Notes under the pieces: model-generated | Databases searched by the model: none | Seen by the model: the letters and a program-made list of their open reading frames with translations, nothing else | What the model was told of the DNA's origin: nothing | Part shown: positions 1 through 11,323 of the stretch, piece by piece | Numbering within the stretch: the stretch's first letter is position 1 | Layout of the letters: each line of letters begins with the position of its first letter | Source of the DNA: Tricholoma matsutake | Lineage: Eukaryota > Basidiomycota > Agaricomycetes > Agaricales > Tricholomataceae | Length of the DNA stretch: 64,000 nucleotides | NCBI GenBank assembly: GCA_026075535.2 | Contig: AP026542.1 | Location: forward strand, 1,054,001-1,118,000 | Direction: 5' to 3' | Position numbers and translations under genes: made by a program

Positions 1-2377
1 CTGCACAGAGTCATGCAGGCCATGGAGGACCACCAGATGGAGATGGGTCCAGGGATGATGGTAATGGAAGTGATAGCGACTCGACATATAGCATGTCGAG
101 CAACAAAAGTACTGAATGTTCTTCCCAATTCGATTTGAGGCGTCCTGCAGAGACTCGTCAAATCCCTGACGAGGGGTGCAAACACACACTTCTTCCAGAC
201 GTACCCCATCTGGACGTTCTGGTACATCATGAGAAACAAGTAGCCCTTACTGGTCTACATCTTCCTATCCCGATTCTTATCAAGATAAAGGCTCTTGCCA
301 TCCCTCAAAATATTTGAGGGACATCCATACCAAGATACATAGACAGAGAGACAACAAGGTCTCTGTCTTGACAGAAATTCCTGCCACTGGAGGCAAGAAT
401 GGTCCCCAAGTTCCCAATCCATCAAAGTACAGCAGATTACCTGACACCAAAACCTTTGAAAGATGGCTGAATGCCCTTTTTTGGTGGTTGAAGGTGAACA
501 AGGTGTGTGGCCCTGAGCTGGACTCAGACCACATTGAGTATACAGTGATGTTCCTGGAGAACACCACCCTCACTTGGTTTGAAGACAGCGTTGACAGTGC
601 ATACTGTCAACAATCACCCTGGACTTTCAAAGAAGTCATCACTGGCCTATATGACCGGTTTGTGCATGAAAATGCAACCCACGATGCAACCAACAAATTC
701 TGGCACATTGAGTATAATGCCAATGAGGGCATACCACAAACTGGAGCACTATGCTACCAGGATGATACAGGCACCTGATCCATTTATGTTCAAGATGCAA
801 TTGGTGACCAGGTTGCCCACAAGCATCATATCCTTTGTACTAGACAAAGGATGTTCTGCTGAGACAAGCTCAGTGCAAGATATCCTACACTTCACCTGCC
901 AGGTGGAGGAAATTGGTAAGATGAGAAAACGCTTCAATGAAAAGAAGTGTATAATGGATTCCACCAAGTCGAAGAGCACATCCTCTTTGACTAAAACTTT
1001 TAAAACAAACAGTCTCATGACTGATCCTGGAATGGTTCTCAAAAACACGATAAGAACTATCATGATAGCTCTAAATATCCAGGGTCAAAGTATCCTACCA
1101 AGGAGCTTCAAAGTCACAGCGATAGTGATCACTGTAACAAAGATTGTCTTGATACTTGACATCATGCATCTGGAGGGAAACCATCCAGACACTCCAGATC
1201 CAAATCAGACAAAAGGTCTGATGACAAGAAGAACCCAATTTGTTACAGCTGTGGAGGTCCACACTACTCCACAGATAAGGGCTGCCCTAAGTATGGACAG
1301 CCCAAACTGTCAGCTAAGATGTATGCCGCTCGAGAAGGATCAGCATCTATGGCTGATCCCCAAACCTCCTGTGCTCAACCAAGCGGTGAGCACCATTCGA
1401 GTCCTACCTGGGACTCAGATTCACATTCTGCGATGAATGAGAGACTCACCGCAGTGTACAGTGACTCAGAGGATAACTCTCACTCTGAGTATGGGTCTGC
1501 CTTGTCAGACATGGACCCTGATGATTCTCAGTATAGTTCAGAAGGTGAACTGTGCAACTTGGAGTCTGACACTGGGGGTGATGCCAGTGAATATTCTGGA
1601 TCAGAACACTTTGGTGCAATCTGAGAAATCCTTTCAGAGTATGACTCTGACAGATGCCCATCCACCCAGTCGGTGTCCGACTCAGAGGAAGACTCTAAGG
1701 ACAAGATGGGGAGAAATTCTCCATCATTTTCTGAAAGATTAGGTGTCATGATGGACGACCTATTCAAAAACAAGCCACACTTCAGAGGCGTGACCACTTT
1801 GAGAAAATCCTCCAAGAAAATAACCCGTCCTCCTCACTCTGAGAAGGACAACAGGTGCTTTGTGGTGAAAATGAAGCTTCATGAACTTGAAGCTTTCATG
1901 CTCCTCTATTCAGGCTGCACATCTGATTTGATTTCCCCAGAATTCACCATGTAAGCGAATCTTAACACCCATGAATTGGAAGAACTGGTGCCCTTGCAAT
2001 TAGGCACTGTTGGAAGCCATTCAAAGATAAACTTTGGACTATTCACTGATTTTGAAATTGGTGAAATAAAAAACACCCATTATTTCGATGTTGTTAACAT
2101 CGATAGATATGATGCCATTCTAGGCACCATCTTCATGAGGAAACACAGTATAGTCCTAGACTTTGAATGTGACAAAGTATGCATCAAGGGCAAACACCTC
2201 GATACCATTATTGAGGGCCCTAACACTTTCAAGCAAGCCCATCAGCATGCTATGCATCCTCAACCTCCCAAGGATGAGTGATGTGAGAGCAGCCACCTGG
2301 CCACACAAAAGAAGAAGGACCTGGACAAGCCTGGTCCAAGTTCCACAAAGGTGCAACCTCCATCTGTTAGACGTAGG
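1..2377 (+). pseudogene. Gypsy element A: gag and protease region (decayed)
   Basis: The left part of a Ty3/Gypsy-type retrotransposon. A gag-like segment lies at about 314-735 in one frame, continues at 736-1000 in a second frame, and returns to the first frame by 1220, so at least two indels are present. A zinc-knuckle-like motif (CYSCGGPH...GC) lies at about 1240-1290, followed by an acidic Ser/Asp-rich linker. A retropepsin-like segment follows at 1860-2280; its active-site triad reads LLYSGCTSD where the family has DSG, so the catalytic aspartate appears replaced by Tyr. An in-frame TAA at about 1952 splits the protease. The 5' end lies outside the window. The copy is interrupted after 2377 by Gypsy B and resumes at 6270. 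Not functional; family assignment is confident, the exact clade is not. Confidence 0.8.
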
Positions 2378-2778
2378 TGTTAGGGCAACACCCACTATCT
2401 ACTAGCTAAGACCATGTGGGTTCTCTCTACAAGAAGGGGGCGGGATCCACGCTCATGATGGGGAAACTGATGGTTTTGATGTGAGGGGTTATTAATAGGT
2501 GGGTTTGTTGACAAAGGCCTTTCACACTCAAAGCATAGGTGGAATACCTAAGAGAACACAACTGGGGTCCCCTAGGCATATATTTAGGGTTTATATACTA
2601 TGTTACACAATTGTACATTGTTGTTACCAATGCACTCATACATGCGTGTACATATTGATGCGTGCGAAATAAAATTCTCATGCTATCAAAGTGTAGCATC
2701 ATTTGGTGTCATGTAGCATAATTCGACATAATAAAATAAAAATGAAATTTTATTAGGTAATGGTGTGGTTTCCTAACA
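2378..2778 (-). repeat. 3' LTR of Gypsy B
   Basis: 401-bp LTR with TGTTAG/CTAACA ends. It aligns over its full length with the LTR at 5868-6269. Most differences are transitions at CpG, TpG or CpA positions. Confidence 0.95.
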
Positions 2779-2789
2779 TTACCCCCCTT

Positions 2790-4515
2790 TTATGCCTTGA
2801 CTTCCAGGCAAGAAAATATTGCATCTGTCCCCTCTGTGAAATTTTGGTAAGGCTGGAATTTCATCCCCTCATACACCATTCTCACAATGCAATGTGGAGC
2901 ATTCAGATTACGTTTAAAGCATTGGGCGATCACGTTACGTGGTCACTTACAATTCTCTTTGGGTTCCCACTAATTATTTTTGTCAGTATAGTTTTTCCAC
3001 TTTATTAAGAACTCCAATTTGTTCCATCAAAGACGTGAGTCTAGAATTTCTTCAACTATGTATTCTGGCGCTCCTTCTACTATTATCGGAGGTTGCAGAG
3101 TAGTTTGTTGCCCAGGAATAGTGGGTGGACAGTAAGGGCGTAGGCAGGATATGTTAATCTTGGGATCAATCTTGAATGATCGGGGTAATTTTAGCACTAC
3201 TGCATTAGGTGACATTACTTGAGAGATTGCATATGGGCCAACTTGTTTCTCCATAAGTTTCCTCAAAGGTCATGGAATATTGAGGTCTTTGGTACTTATC
3301 CACACCAAGTCACCAACTTTGTACTCTGGAGTGCATGCTTGAGTACGATCCACATGTCGCATCATGTCATCATGTGCTTTCTTCAATGCTGCCTCTGCTT
3401 TTTTGCATCTTAGATACAAAGTCTTCTACCAACTGTACTTTGACTTCCCTTCTGGGTTCTACTCCCATGTGAGGATGATATCCATAATTCGTGAAAAAGG
3501 GTGACATACAAGTAGCCAAATGGAATTTGTTATTGTGGGACAATTCAGCAATTGCCAGCCATTCGGGCCAGTCGGTTTGTCAGTAGTTGACAAACATACA
3601 TAGGTACTGCTCCAACTCCTGGTTCATTCTCTCTGTCTGCCCATCAGTCTGTGGGTGATATGCTGTAGATAATCTAGTTTGAACTCCCAATATGTTGTTC
3701 AGTTCTCGCATAAATGCAGAAGCAAATTGTGGTCTGTGATCAGAGATAACAGTATCGGGTAACCCATGTAACCGCCATACCTGATTTAGATAGAGGCACA
3801 CCAAGCCCAATGATGAGGTTTCTGTAGTAGTAGGAATAATATGGACCTCCTTTGTGAAGTGGTCGCATACTATGAATATTGCATCATACCCTTGAGCCTT
3901 GGGTAATCCAGTAATAAAATCCACAGATATATCTCGCCATGGTGCTTTAGGTATAGGGTTTGGCATTAATTTTCCTGCAGGTTTCTCTGGAAATTTCTTC
4001 CCCCTCATGCACATATCACATCCATCCATATACCCCAACACATACTTTGAAATTCCAGGCCACCAATAATTTCTCATTACTAATTCCAATGTCTTCCATC
4101 TTCCTGGGTGTCTGGCAGTCGGTGTATTATGATGTAACTGGATGATCTCCCTTTGCAAATCCTGATCCTTGGGTACATACACTTTTCCTCAAAACAACAC
4201 CAACCCTTGTTCCTCAGCCCATTCATCTCCTTTAATATTACCTTTCTTCTCTCCCTTCAGAGCTTTCATGGCTTCCACTACTTCATTGTCCATTTCCAAA
4301 CATTGTCTAATTTTAGACAACATTTCCATTTCTGAGCTATCTATTAATAGATGCCCTTGACACATAGTGCAAATGCAAAAGTATTTGGGTTTGAGTAAGG
4401 TAACATTCTTATTGTCCTCCTCCACCCCCCTTTTATGATCAATACATCTGGATAATGCATCTGCTTTCCTCATTAAGCTTCCCGCTTTGTGGACCAAGTG
4501 AAAATTGAAATGCAA
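2790..4515 (-). pseudogene. Gypsy B RNase H end, integrase and chromodomain
   Basis: Read on minus. The RNase H tail (FHLVHKAGSLMRKADALSR) is at about 4440-4510. The integrase zinc-binding region (H..H, C..C) and catalytic core are at 3580-4182: a first Asp in SVDFITGLP, a second in VISDHRPQFAS, and the Glu region near TDGQTERMNQELEQYL. The integrase C-terminal segment is at 3027-3266 (VGPYAISQVMSPNAVVLKLP), followed by a chromodomain whose core reads LEFLIKWKNY at about 2960-3000 and then YEGMKF near 2860. Stops occur inside the chromodomain (for example TGA after ILDSRL). It is a decayed pol 3' half of a chromovirus-type Gypsy. Confidence 0.9.
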
Positions 4516-4699
4516 TAGGAATAGTGCCTAACATGCTTGCCAGCAATTAAGCTTTTTAGCAGACATGAAGTATTGCTGATTTCAATGATCCATCCAGATC
4601 TCAATCTGATGCGTACATCCCTCCAAATAATGCCTCCATGCCTCCAATGCTCATATTATCCCCAACATCTCCTTGACGCATGGCAAATGTGGCCTTCCA

Positions 4700-5370
4700 C
4701 TCATCTCCTTTCTTTATTCATACATTGTTGTATCCCCATCGTAAATCCAATTTTGTAAAGACCTTGGCTTTTCCCACCTTGTCAATTATTTCTGAGATCA
4801 ACAGCAGGGGGTACACATTCTTCACTGTCCACTCATTCAGATACCTATAATCTGTACACATCCTCTTCCTTTGGTCTTTCTTTGGCATGAACAATATTGG
4901 TGACATCTGCGGTGATTTTGAAGGTCGTATGTATCCTTTGCACAATTCTCCTTCGGGAATGCATCCACTTCTTCTTGTTCCATTGGAGATAATGGATATA
5001 CCTTTGACTTCTTTGGCACAAACCCTGGCTTCCTCCCATGGATGTACAATACTATAGAGCTGATGAAGGATTTTGTATTCTCCATGGTACCATCAAAGAT
5101 TTGTGGGGATGCATACTTAGGTAAGCACACTTTTCCATTTCTGGATTTCTCCACCATCTCATCCTCCTGTGACATCCACTCCACCATCTCCTCCATCTCA
5201 TCATCTCTTTCTCCTGTTGTCTCTGGCTGTACTTCCACTTGTCTGGGTTGTGATGCTGCCAACACTGACACTAATTGGGACATTTGCACTGTAAGTGCAT
5301 CAATTTTTGCCTCTAGTGCTGGTGTGGGAACAGGATTAGGGCTCGGATTAGAAGTTGAGGGTTTGGACAT
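4700..5370 (-). pseudogene. Gypsy B gag N-terminus fused to RT by internal deletion
   Basis: A minus-strand reading frame begins at 5370 with a Pro/Ser-rich and acidic gag-like start, then at about 5060-4980 passes directly into the RT linker ([20 protein letters not shown]) and the RT fingers/palm ([20 protein letters not shown], then [12 protein letters not shown]) at 4945-4730. Everything normally between (most of gag, zinc knuckle, protease) is missing. A second deletion near 4700 joins the RT palm to the RNase H tail, so the YxDD box is absent. A frameshift near 4930 separates two blocks of the RT. Confidence 0.8.
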
Positions 5371-5867
5371 AATGGTAAAATCTGTGATGAATCACTTCTT
5401 TGACAAATTCAAGATTTGTGCTTCGAGATCTCTCCAAACGTTTACAGGTCACATGATCATTTGTCGATCATTCATCAATGGTTCATCGATTGTTCATTGT
5501 TTGTCGGGCGCCTAATTTGACACTTCAGATCAATAACCCTTCCAACAGTGCCCGATCTCGGGGATAAAACTGAATTTGGCTTGTAACTAAAATAGTCATC
5601 TGAATAGAGTGATGTAAATTGTAACTAAACCAGATCCAATCAGTTGTCTGGTTGCAGCTGTCCTAATGATGAGCACTGCCTCTCGATCACTGGCAGTCAC
5701 AATGTAAGGCAAGGCCTGGCATTGGCTTATGAAAGAAAAGGTAGATTACATATATACAAGTACTTCCGGCTCATGCCGAAAGGATGAGTAATTGGATGTG
5801 GCGTGGTGAAACAATGATGTATGCACAAGTAAGAGAAGGCGCACTGATAAGGGTAGTTGTGTTCTTC

Positions 5868-6269
5868 TGTTAGGGCGACACCCACTATCTGCTAGCTAAG
5901 ACCATGTGGGTTCTCTCTACAAGAAGGGGGCAGGATCCATGCTCGTGATGGGAAAACTGATGGTTTTGATGTGAGGGGCTATTAATAGGTGAGTTTGTTG
6001 ACAAAGGCCTTTCACACTGAAAGCATAGGTGGAATACCTAAGAGAACACAACTGGGGTCCCCTAGGCATATATTTAGGGTTTATATACTATGTTACATAT
6101 ATTGTACATTGTTGTTACCAATGCACTTGTACATGCATGTACATATTGATGTGTGCGAAATAAAATTCTCACGCTATCAAAGTGTAGTGTCATTTGGCAT
6201 CATGTGGTGTAATTTGACATAATAAAATAAAAATGAAATTTTATTAGGTAATGGGGTGGTTTTCTAACA
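5868..6269 (-). repeat. 5' LTR of Gypsy B
   Basis: 402-bp LTR, TGTTAG to CTAACA, paired with 2378-2778. It is followed by the GTAGG target duplication at 6270-6274 and then by Gypsy A sequence. Confidence 0.95.
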
Positions 6270-8040
6270 GTAGGAATGTTAAAATGGAAGAAGTAGACGA
6301 TGTTGACAAACATCATTGGTCTACACTAAAACCTTCGAACCCTGTCCTTTTAGGACCCAAAGACGAACCCTTGAGCGATGAAGAAGGCAATCTAGAAGAG
6401 ATCATCCAGTAATTTACTCGGGATAGATTCCCCAAGGGACTCAATTTTGAACCTCCCGGATTCAACCCTCTATCCCTGGGGTACTTCCGCCAGATCAGGT
6501 TGATGACCTGAACAACATACTCTTTGCAATTTGCAAAGAGCTGGCCGATAAAGCTAAATGCAAAGGACCCCTTTTAAAAAGGACCTTCCACACCTCTGAG
6601 AGGAGTGGAAACAATCTTGTCAGGACATCCTCAATGGAGTTCCTGACAAACTACCTCCTTTGAGGGACATAATGAAAATTGACCTCTCCAATGCCTATGA
6701 GCAGGTCCGAGTTGCCCCAGAAGACATCTGGAAAACTGCCTTCTCAACAGTTCAAGGCATATACAAGAGTCTTGTTATGCAACAAGGCGACTGCAATGCA
6801 CCCTCAACCTTCCAAAGGTTGATGAACTCTATATTCTGAGATTACATTGGAATCTTTGTCCACGCCTACGTAAATGATATCTTTGTGTTCAGCAACACGA
6901 TTGAAGAACACCAGAAGCATCTGGAGCTCATGTTTAACAGACTACATGAGCATTCTCGGTACCTCCATGCAGAGAAATGTGAACTCTACCCAGAAAAGGT
7001 AGAGTGTCTCAGTCATATGATTGACGAGCACAGCCTACATGCGGATAGTGACAAAATGGCCCATATACAAGAGTGGAAAGCTCCTCGTAATTATCATGAA
7101 GTCCAGTGTTTTCTGGGACTCGTGCAGTATCTGGCACATTTCCTGCCAGATATAAGTGCTTTCACTAGTCCCCTTTCAGTGATGACAAAAAATGGTCAAG
7201 CCTTTTTATGGCAACTGTTGCACAATCATTGCTTCCAGATGACACAACACATCTGTTGCACGATGCCAGTACTGAAGCCTATCGACCCAGATTCACCTGA
7301 GCCAATATGGGTGATCTGTGATGCCTCAGTCTTTGGGACTGGAGCGATGTATGGTCAGGGACCTGAGTGGCAAACTTGCTGCCCTGCTGGGTTCCTGTCC
7401 AAGAAATTCTCAGACGCTCAAAGGAACTACCATACCTTTGAGCATGAAACGATTGCCATACTTGAGGCACTGCTCAAGTGGGAAGACGAACTGATCGGTA
7501 GACACATTCATGTCATCACCGATCACCAGGCACTTGAGTTCTTCCAAACTCAATGCCGACTGTCTGCTAGGCAAATGCAATGGATGGAATATCTGTTGTG
7601 TTTTGACTTTTACATTCATTATGTCAAAGGCAAATTGAACAAAGTAGCGGACACTCTGTCCCGCTACTACCAATTCGACTCTTGGGATGATGCTCCATTC
7701 GTCCAACACTACGTCTTCGCAGATGTATGTCTTGATCCCAACCACAAGGATCTCCCATGGGATCGACACCTCAAAATGAAAAATCAAGGAATTGAAACTT
7801 GTTCCGCTGCTTCCCAGCAGAGATGAGTTAGTGAACAACTCAAAGCTCTTTGAGAACGAGTTGAAGAGCGTGAAGCAGCCACAGCCATAATGACTGTGAA
7901 TGCGGAAGAAGCAACCATGCTGATGATACTCAACCTGGGAAAACCACCAAAACTGCTGATGATGATATTTGCGACGAGTCAGAGGAAGGGAGCGAGATGT
8001 TCCAAATGTTCATGGTCAAACCTATGGGAAGATAACTAGT
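6270..8040 (+). pseudogene. Gypsy element A: reverse transcriptase and RNase H (decayed)
   Basis: Continuation of the interrupted Gypsy A. RT blocks include MKIDLSNAYEQVRV (about 6670), VMQQGDCNAPSTFQRLMNSI (about 6775) and the catalytic box, which reads YVND rather than YVDD (about 6867-6878). The RT thumb and connection follow (FLGLVQYLAHFLPDISAF, about 7110). RNase H spans about 7300-7670, with ICDAS (first Asp), the Glu in FEHETIAILEAL and the Asp in VITDHQALEF, ending KVADTLSRYY. Stops are present at 6838 and upstream of 6670. An acidic tail continues to about 8035. No integrase is recognisable downstream before 8.7 kb, which may be a trait of this lineage or a loss. Confidence 0.85.
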
Positions 8041-8697
8041 TGATACTAGTCATAAAGGTAGTGCTATAGGAGATGAAGGTATTTGATGCAGTCCGATGGG
8101 GTATCAATCGATATTGAGGATGATCAATGAGATTGATGGTGAATGAGTTCTATCGTCGATGGTCGACATGTGAATTCCGAGGACCTTTTGATAGGTCAAT
8201 AGTATATGAAGGGTATAGCAAATGGCGATGAAGTGTTGAACTGGTTACTAGTGCTAGTGACAAGAGGATCAAAGGAGGATCAAGGATGCAATGATCACAA
8301 AGGTTTCTTGTTGATTGAGAAAACTTGTAGAAGTTTAGATTGTTTTAGAGGATAGATCTGATTCTTAGAACTTAATATGAGATGATAGGTGAAGACAATT
8401 TCTTTTTTTTTTTCAAGTAGATACTACAGAGTTTTATATGTTTTAAAGAAACTTCCTAAAATGGAATGAGAAACATGTGTAGAGCATGAGGCAAAAGATA
8501 TGAGTTAAGGCACAAGGCCAAAAAGGAGACTGGAATCCAAACAAGAAAGATATATATCATATGATGGAGTAATAAAGGGTATAGAACTAAAAAGGGACTG
8601 TACTTTGTGTATAAACTGTGCTAAGTCTCGCAATAATTTGTCCAGTGGGTTCTGTGCGTGATAGGGACTTGGAACGAGGCTGACCTACTATCAGCAG
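8041..8697. other. AT-rich stretch with no recognisable gene
   Basis: No convincing reading frame, RNA gene or terminal repeat seen. It contains a 13-base T run near 8401. It is probably the 3' part or flank of Gypsy A. Confidence 0.5.
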
Positions 8698-9688
8698 GTT
8701 TGAGCACAAGTTGGAATACTTCCTGGCGCATGGTATTCCACCATTTAGATAATGAATGCAGTGCCCAATGTCACTCGCAGTCTCTCAATATCGATCGATA
8801 ATGCTCAATGATGCACAGTTCATGCACCAACACCTGTACCAGTGGCGATCCCACCCTGGTACCCTGATGGACAAACAGAGGGTCTCCCTCCCACACGTCA
8901 GGGGACAACTCCTACTTTGTCAACAGATTCCTTCAGGGCTATCCCCTGAAGCTAAACTACTTCCCTACATTCGTACTGTGGAGGTACTAGCCATGCTGGG
9001 ACTGTACCAACAGATTCGAGAGTGCAAACACCTCCCACTGTCCCCTGTGCACCATTGGCAGCCCATGCTGATCAGCACCAATTCAACTTCCCTCGAGGAT
9101 GTGGTATGACACCTCGCTACCATGGGAGTCTCAGATGAGGAAGTCCAAGAAGGTTCTCACTATGCCATTGGCTGGCTTACAGCGATGGCTACTGCCAACT
9201 CCTCCCATTCAGAAGAGTCTTCTACCACTGCTGATATTGTAAGATGTCTGTGGCAACATTCCAATACCCATTCAGAGGATGCTCCTCTGATGTCTGAACC
9301 CCGGTGGTGGATCGCTGGGCCTAATGATGTGGCCCTTCAAGAGCCACAAAGAAAAAGAAAAAGAGAACCCACTGCTCCCACCAGGGGCAGAGCTCCCTCT
9401 CATTCAGGGCAACCCCACCCTGAATCAATGACTTCCACTGCCCAGTCCTCTGGATTCTCTGCTGGACTATCTGCATCTCTGCATGCAAGCACCTCTCACG
9501 TGGACAACCAACCTCCTGCCCACACCAGATCTTCTTACCTGTCCGGCTGGCATCCAACTCCTCCAGAGGTATATTCCCTCTTGTCTCCCTTCCCCCTTGT
9601 CTCCCTTCCCTCTTGTTTCCCTTCCCCCTCATCTCTTCACCCTCACCTTCCACCCTGTGAGCAGGGGCTTGCATGTAGTGAGTCGTAG
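8698..9688 (+). pseudogene. TE-associated conserved ORFs of unknown function
   Basis: Two consecutive plus-strand reading frames. The first (about 8698-9109) shows stretches such as HPGTLMDKQRVSLPHVRGQ and VEVLAMLGLYQQIRECKHLP; its N-terminal part (FEHKLEYFLAHGIPPF) lies in another frame around 8700-8752 with a stop between. The second (9122-9688) has an acidic N-terminus, RWWIAGPNDVALQEP near residue 60 and a basic KRKRE patch, and ends in a Pro/Ser-rich tail created by a pyrimidine-rich repeat (9570-9650). I recognise the style as a repeat-associated basidiomycete protein but cannot assign a function. It may be an accessory ORF of the neighbouring retroelement. Confidence 0.45.
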
Positions 9689-9690
9689 GG

Positions 9691-9872
9691 TGGTCCCTTA
9701 ATATCACACAGGAGTTAAACACGACTAACATATATTTATTGTGTGTACTCGAGGTGGTAGTAAAGAGATCAATTATGTAAATAGAAGGCTGGTCCCTTTA
9801 TAGGGGCCAGCCAGGTCAATAGCAAAGAAATATAATATATACAAATGTGGGGTCAAGCCCCGGGTCACCACA
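9691..9872 (-). repeat. Probable LTR (minus), TG...CA ends
   Basis: Read on minus, this begins TGTGGTGACCC and ends AAGGGACCA. It has a TATAAAGGG box near its middle (about 9795) and an AATAAATA poly(A)-like signal near 9730. A purine tract (CTAAGGGGGAGGG) precedes it on the minus strand at 9873-9886, the position expected for a polypurine tract before a 3' LTR. No partner LTR or target duplication was found. Confidence 0.5.
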
Positions 9873-9885
9873 CCCTCCCCCTTAG

Positions 9886-10821
9886 GCTTTGTCCAGGGGA
9901 GAAGCATAATGTTTTGAGTAAATAGACAATCTCGAAGAGAGCATTGTCTGGTATGTGTGTATTGTCAGGGTACAATGAAAGGAATCAATTCATTTGTTTA
10001 TTAAAAAATGTGATGACCTTATTTAGTAGGGTCATCGGGAATGTGGGTATTGTCGAGACTCAACGATGATATGTGGGACTCATCGAGGGTCGATGAGGAT
10101 TCGGGGAGGTTGGCATCAACTAACATACATCTAACTTCCTCCAGGGTGGTAGGTATGGGTACTTCGCACTCATAATCAGGCGCAGAGGAAAGTAGGGTCA
10201 TTTCGTTGTTTGATGCCAACAAAGACAATTGGGATATGGGGTCTCTGGGGTGTTCCCCAGAGCAGAGGTGTCTGTCGTCTGCCCTTCATCAAGAGGGAAA
10301 TGGTCCTTGTTGATGGTGAATGTTTCATCATCGGATGAAGAGACGGAGTTGGTGGAATCACCATTGTCATCAGGGTCTCTAATTTTTTGTGGCTTGGTAG
10401 ATGTGACAGGAGTGAGGTTGCTAATGGGCTTCTTGTGCCCATCCAGAGGGATGCCAGTGGCGACTCTCCTTGCTCTCTTCAAGGCCTTCTTCTGGCCTTG
10501 AGTTGCCTTGATGATGAGGGGGCACCCGGACCATCCTGAGGTCAGATCGAAGGGAGACAAGAGGGAAGGGAGACAAGAGGGAAGGGAGACAAGAGGGAAG
10601 GGAGATGATGACAAGAGTGGGGACACCCACAATGACACCCACCCCACACCTATGAGCATCTGCTCATGGGGTGGTTCAGGGGAGAATGGGGACAGGAGAG
10701 CGAGATGGCCAGAGGATGACCTGGGGAGAGACAAATGCTGCCACGAGCAACTGCTTGTGGTGGGTGTTTTTAATTTATTTTTATAATTGATAGTTACGGC
10801 CCCCTCCCCTCGAGCTTGCAA
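9886..10821 (-). pseudogene. Decayed ORF region upstream of the probable LTR
   Basis: Minus-strand frames at 10821-10198 and 10228-10019 encode Ser/Asp-rich, unrecognised protein (for example DDNGDSTNSVSSSDDETFTI). They could be the 3' end of the retroelement whose LTR lies at 9691-9872. The region 10540-10610 is a GGGAGACAAGAGGGAA-type tandem repeat, and two palindromes lie at 10644-10676 and 10741-10764. Function unknown. Confidence 0.35.
10644..10764. repeat. Dispersed palindrome family, cluster 1
   Basis: Two imperfect palindromes with core TGAGCANNTGCTCA and flanking CCACCCC/GGGGTGG arms, at 10644-10676 and 10741-10764. A half copy occurs at 9646-9673. Related copies are at 13.37-13.75 kb and 50.75-51.36 kb. 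Confidence 0.75.
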
Positions 10822-10944
10822 GAGGAGGGCTTAGTATTATACATATTAATTACCCCTTGCATCTGTGCAATGGGGTCAATTTAATATCTATTCATGATAT
10901 ATATAAAATTAGATTTCAGTAATAAATAGATATAATGTATGTAA

Positions 10945-11323
10945 TTTTAAATGACTACTTGGCTTAAGTGGTAGAGTGTGCATGTTTTGTCATCATGTGA
11001 TTGCTAGTCCAGAAGGCTGTTGATTCAATTCCTGCTGTGCACACATCATTTTGTGAGACTTATAAGACTTTCTCTAAGACTAAAACTTGGACTTTACTTG
11101 GACAGTACTTTAAAGGTGTAAATAAATGCACAATTGATGTTGTCCAAGCAAAGTCCAAGTGCAGTCCAAGTGCAGTCCAAGGACTTTACTCAGACAACTC
11201 AGACAGTCTGAGTGTCCAAGCAGAGTCCAAGCAGAGTCCAAGTGAAGTCTGAGGACAGTCCAAGTGTCTGAGTGTGTCTGAGCAGAGTCCACTCAGACTT
11301 GGGGGGGGGAGTGTAAAGTACTG
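10945..11323 (+). mobile_element. tRNA-derived SINE (family A, copy 1)
   Basis: The head resembles a tRNA gene with RNA polymerase III promoter boxes: an A-box-like TGGCTTAAGTGGTAGAGTG at about 10959 and a B-box-like GTTGATTCAATTCCTGC about 50 bp later (11020-11036). The body is rich in ACTTGGACT/AGTCCAAGT units, and the 3' end is a G run followed by GAGTGTAAAGTACTG (11310-11323). The same head, body motif and terminal motif occur in the copy at 52053-52654, which defines a family. No clear target duplication was found for this copy. Confidence 0.75.

Larger units (their letters stand above)
2378..6269 (-). mobile_element. Gypsy element B, chromodomain type, nested in Gypsy A
   Basis: A complete insertion bounded by two LTRs (2378-2778 and 5868-6269), each beginning TGTTAG and ending CTAACA. 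The 5 bp before the left LTR (2373-2377, GTAGG) are repeated immediately after the right LTR (6270-6274), a perfect target-site duplication. Coding order (gag, RT, RNase H, integrase, chromodomain) runs on the minus strand, so the left LTR is the 3' LTR. A purine-rich tract (AAAAGGGGGGTAA on minus) abuts it at 2779-2791. The internal region is only about 3.1 kb, far shorter than a full Gypsy, so this is an internally deleted copy that inserted into the already resident Gypsy A. Confidence 0.95.

Noticed and set aside
10950..11040. Functional tRNA gene at the SINE head
   Set aside because: Boxes A and B are present but the arms do not pair as a cloverleaf and the sequence continues into a repeated SINE body.
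11150..11300. AGTCCAAG repeats as a CRISPR-like array
   Set aside because: Units are short, irregular and without spacers, and lie in a eukaryotic SINE body.
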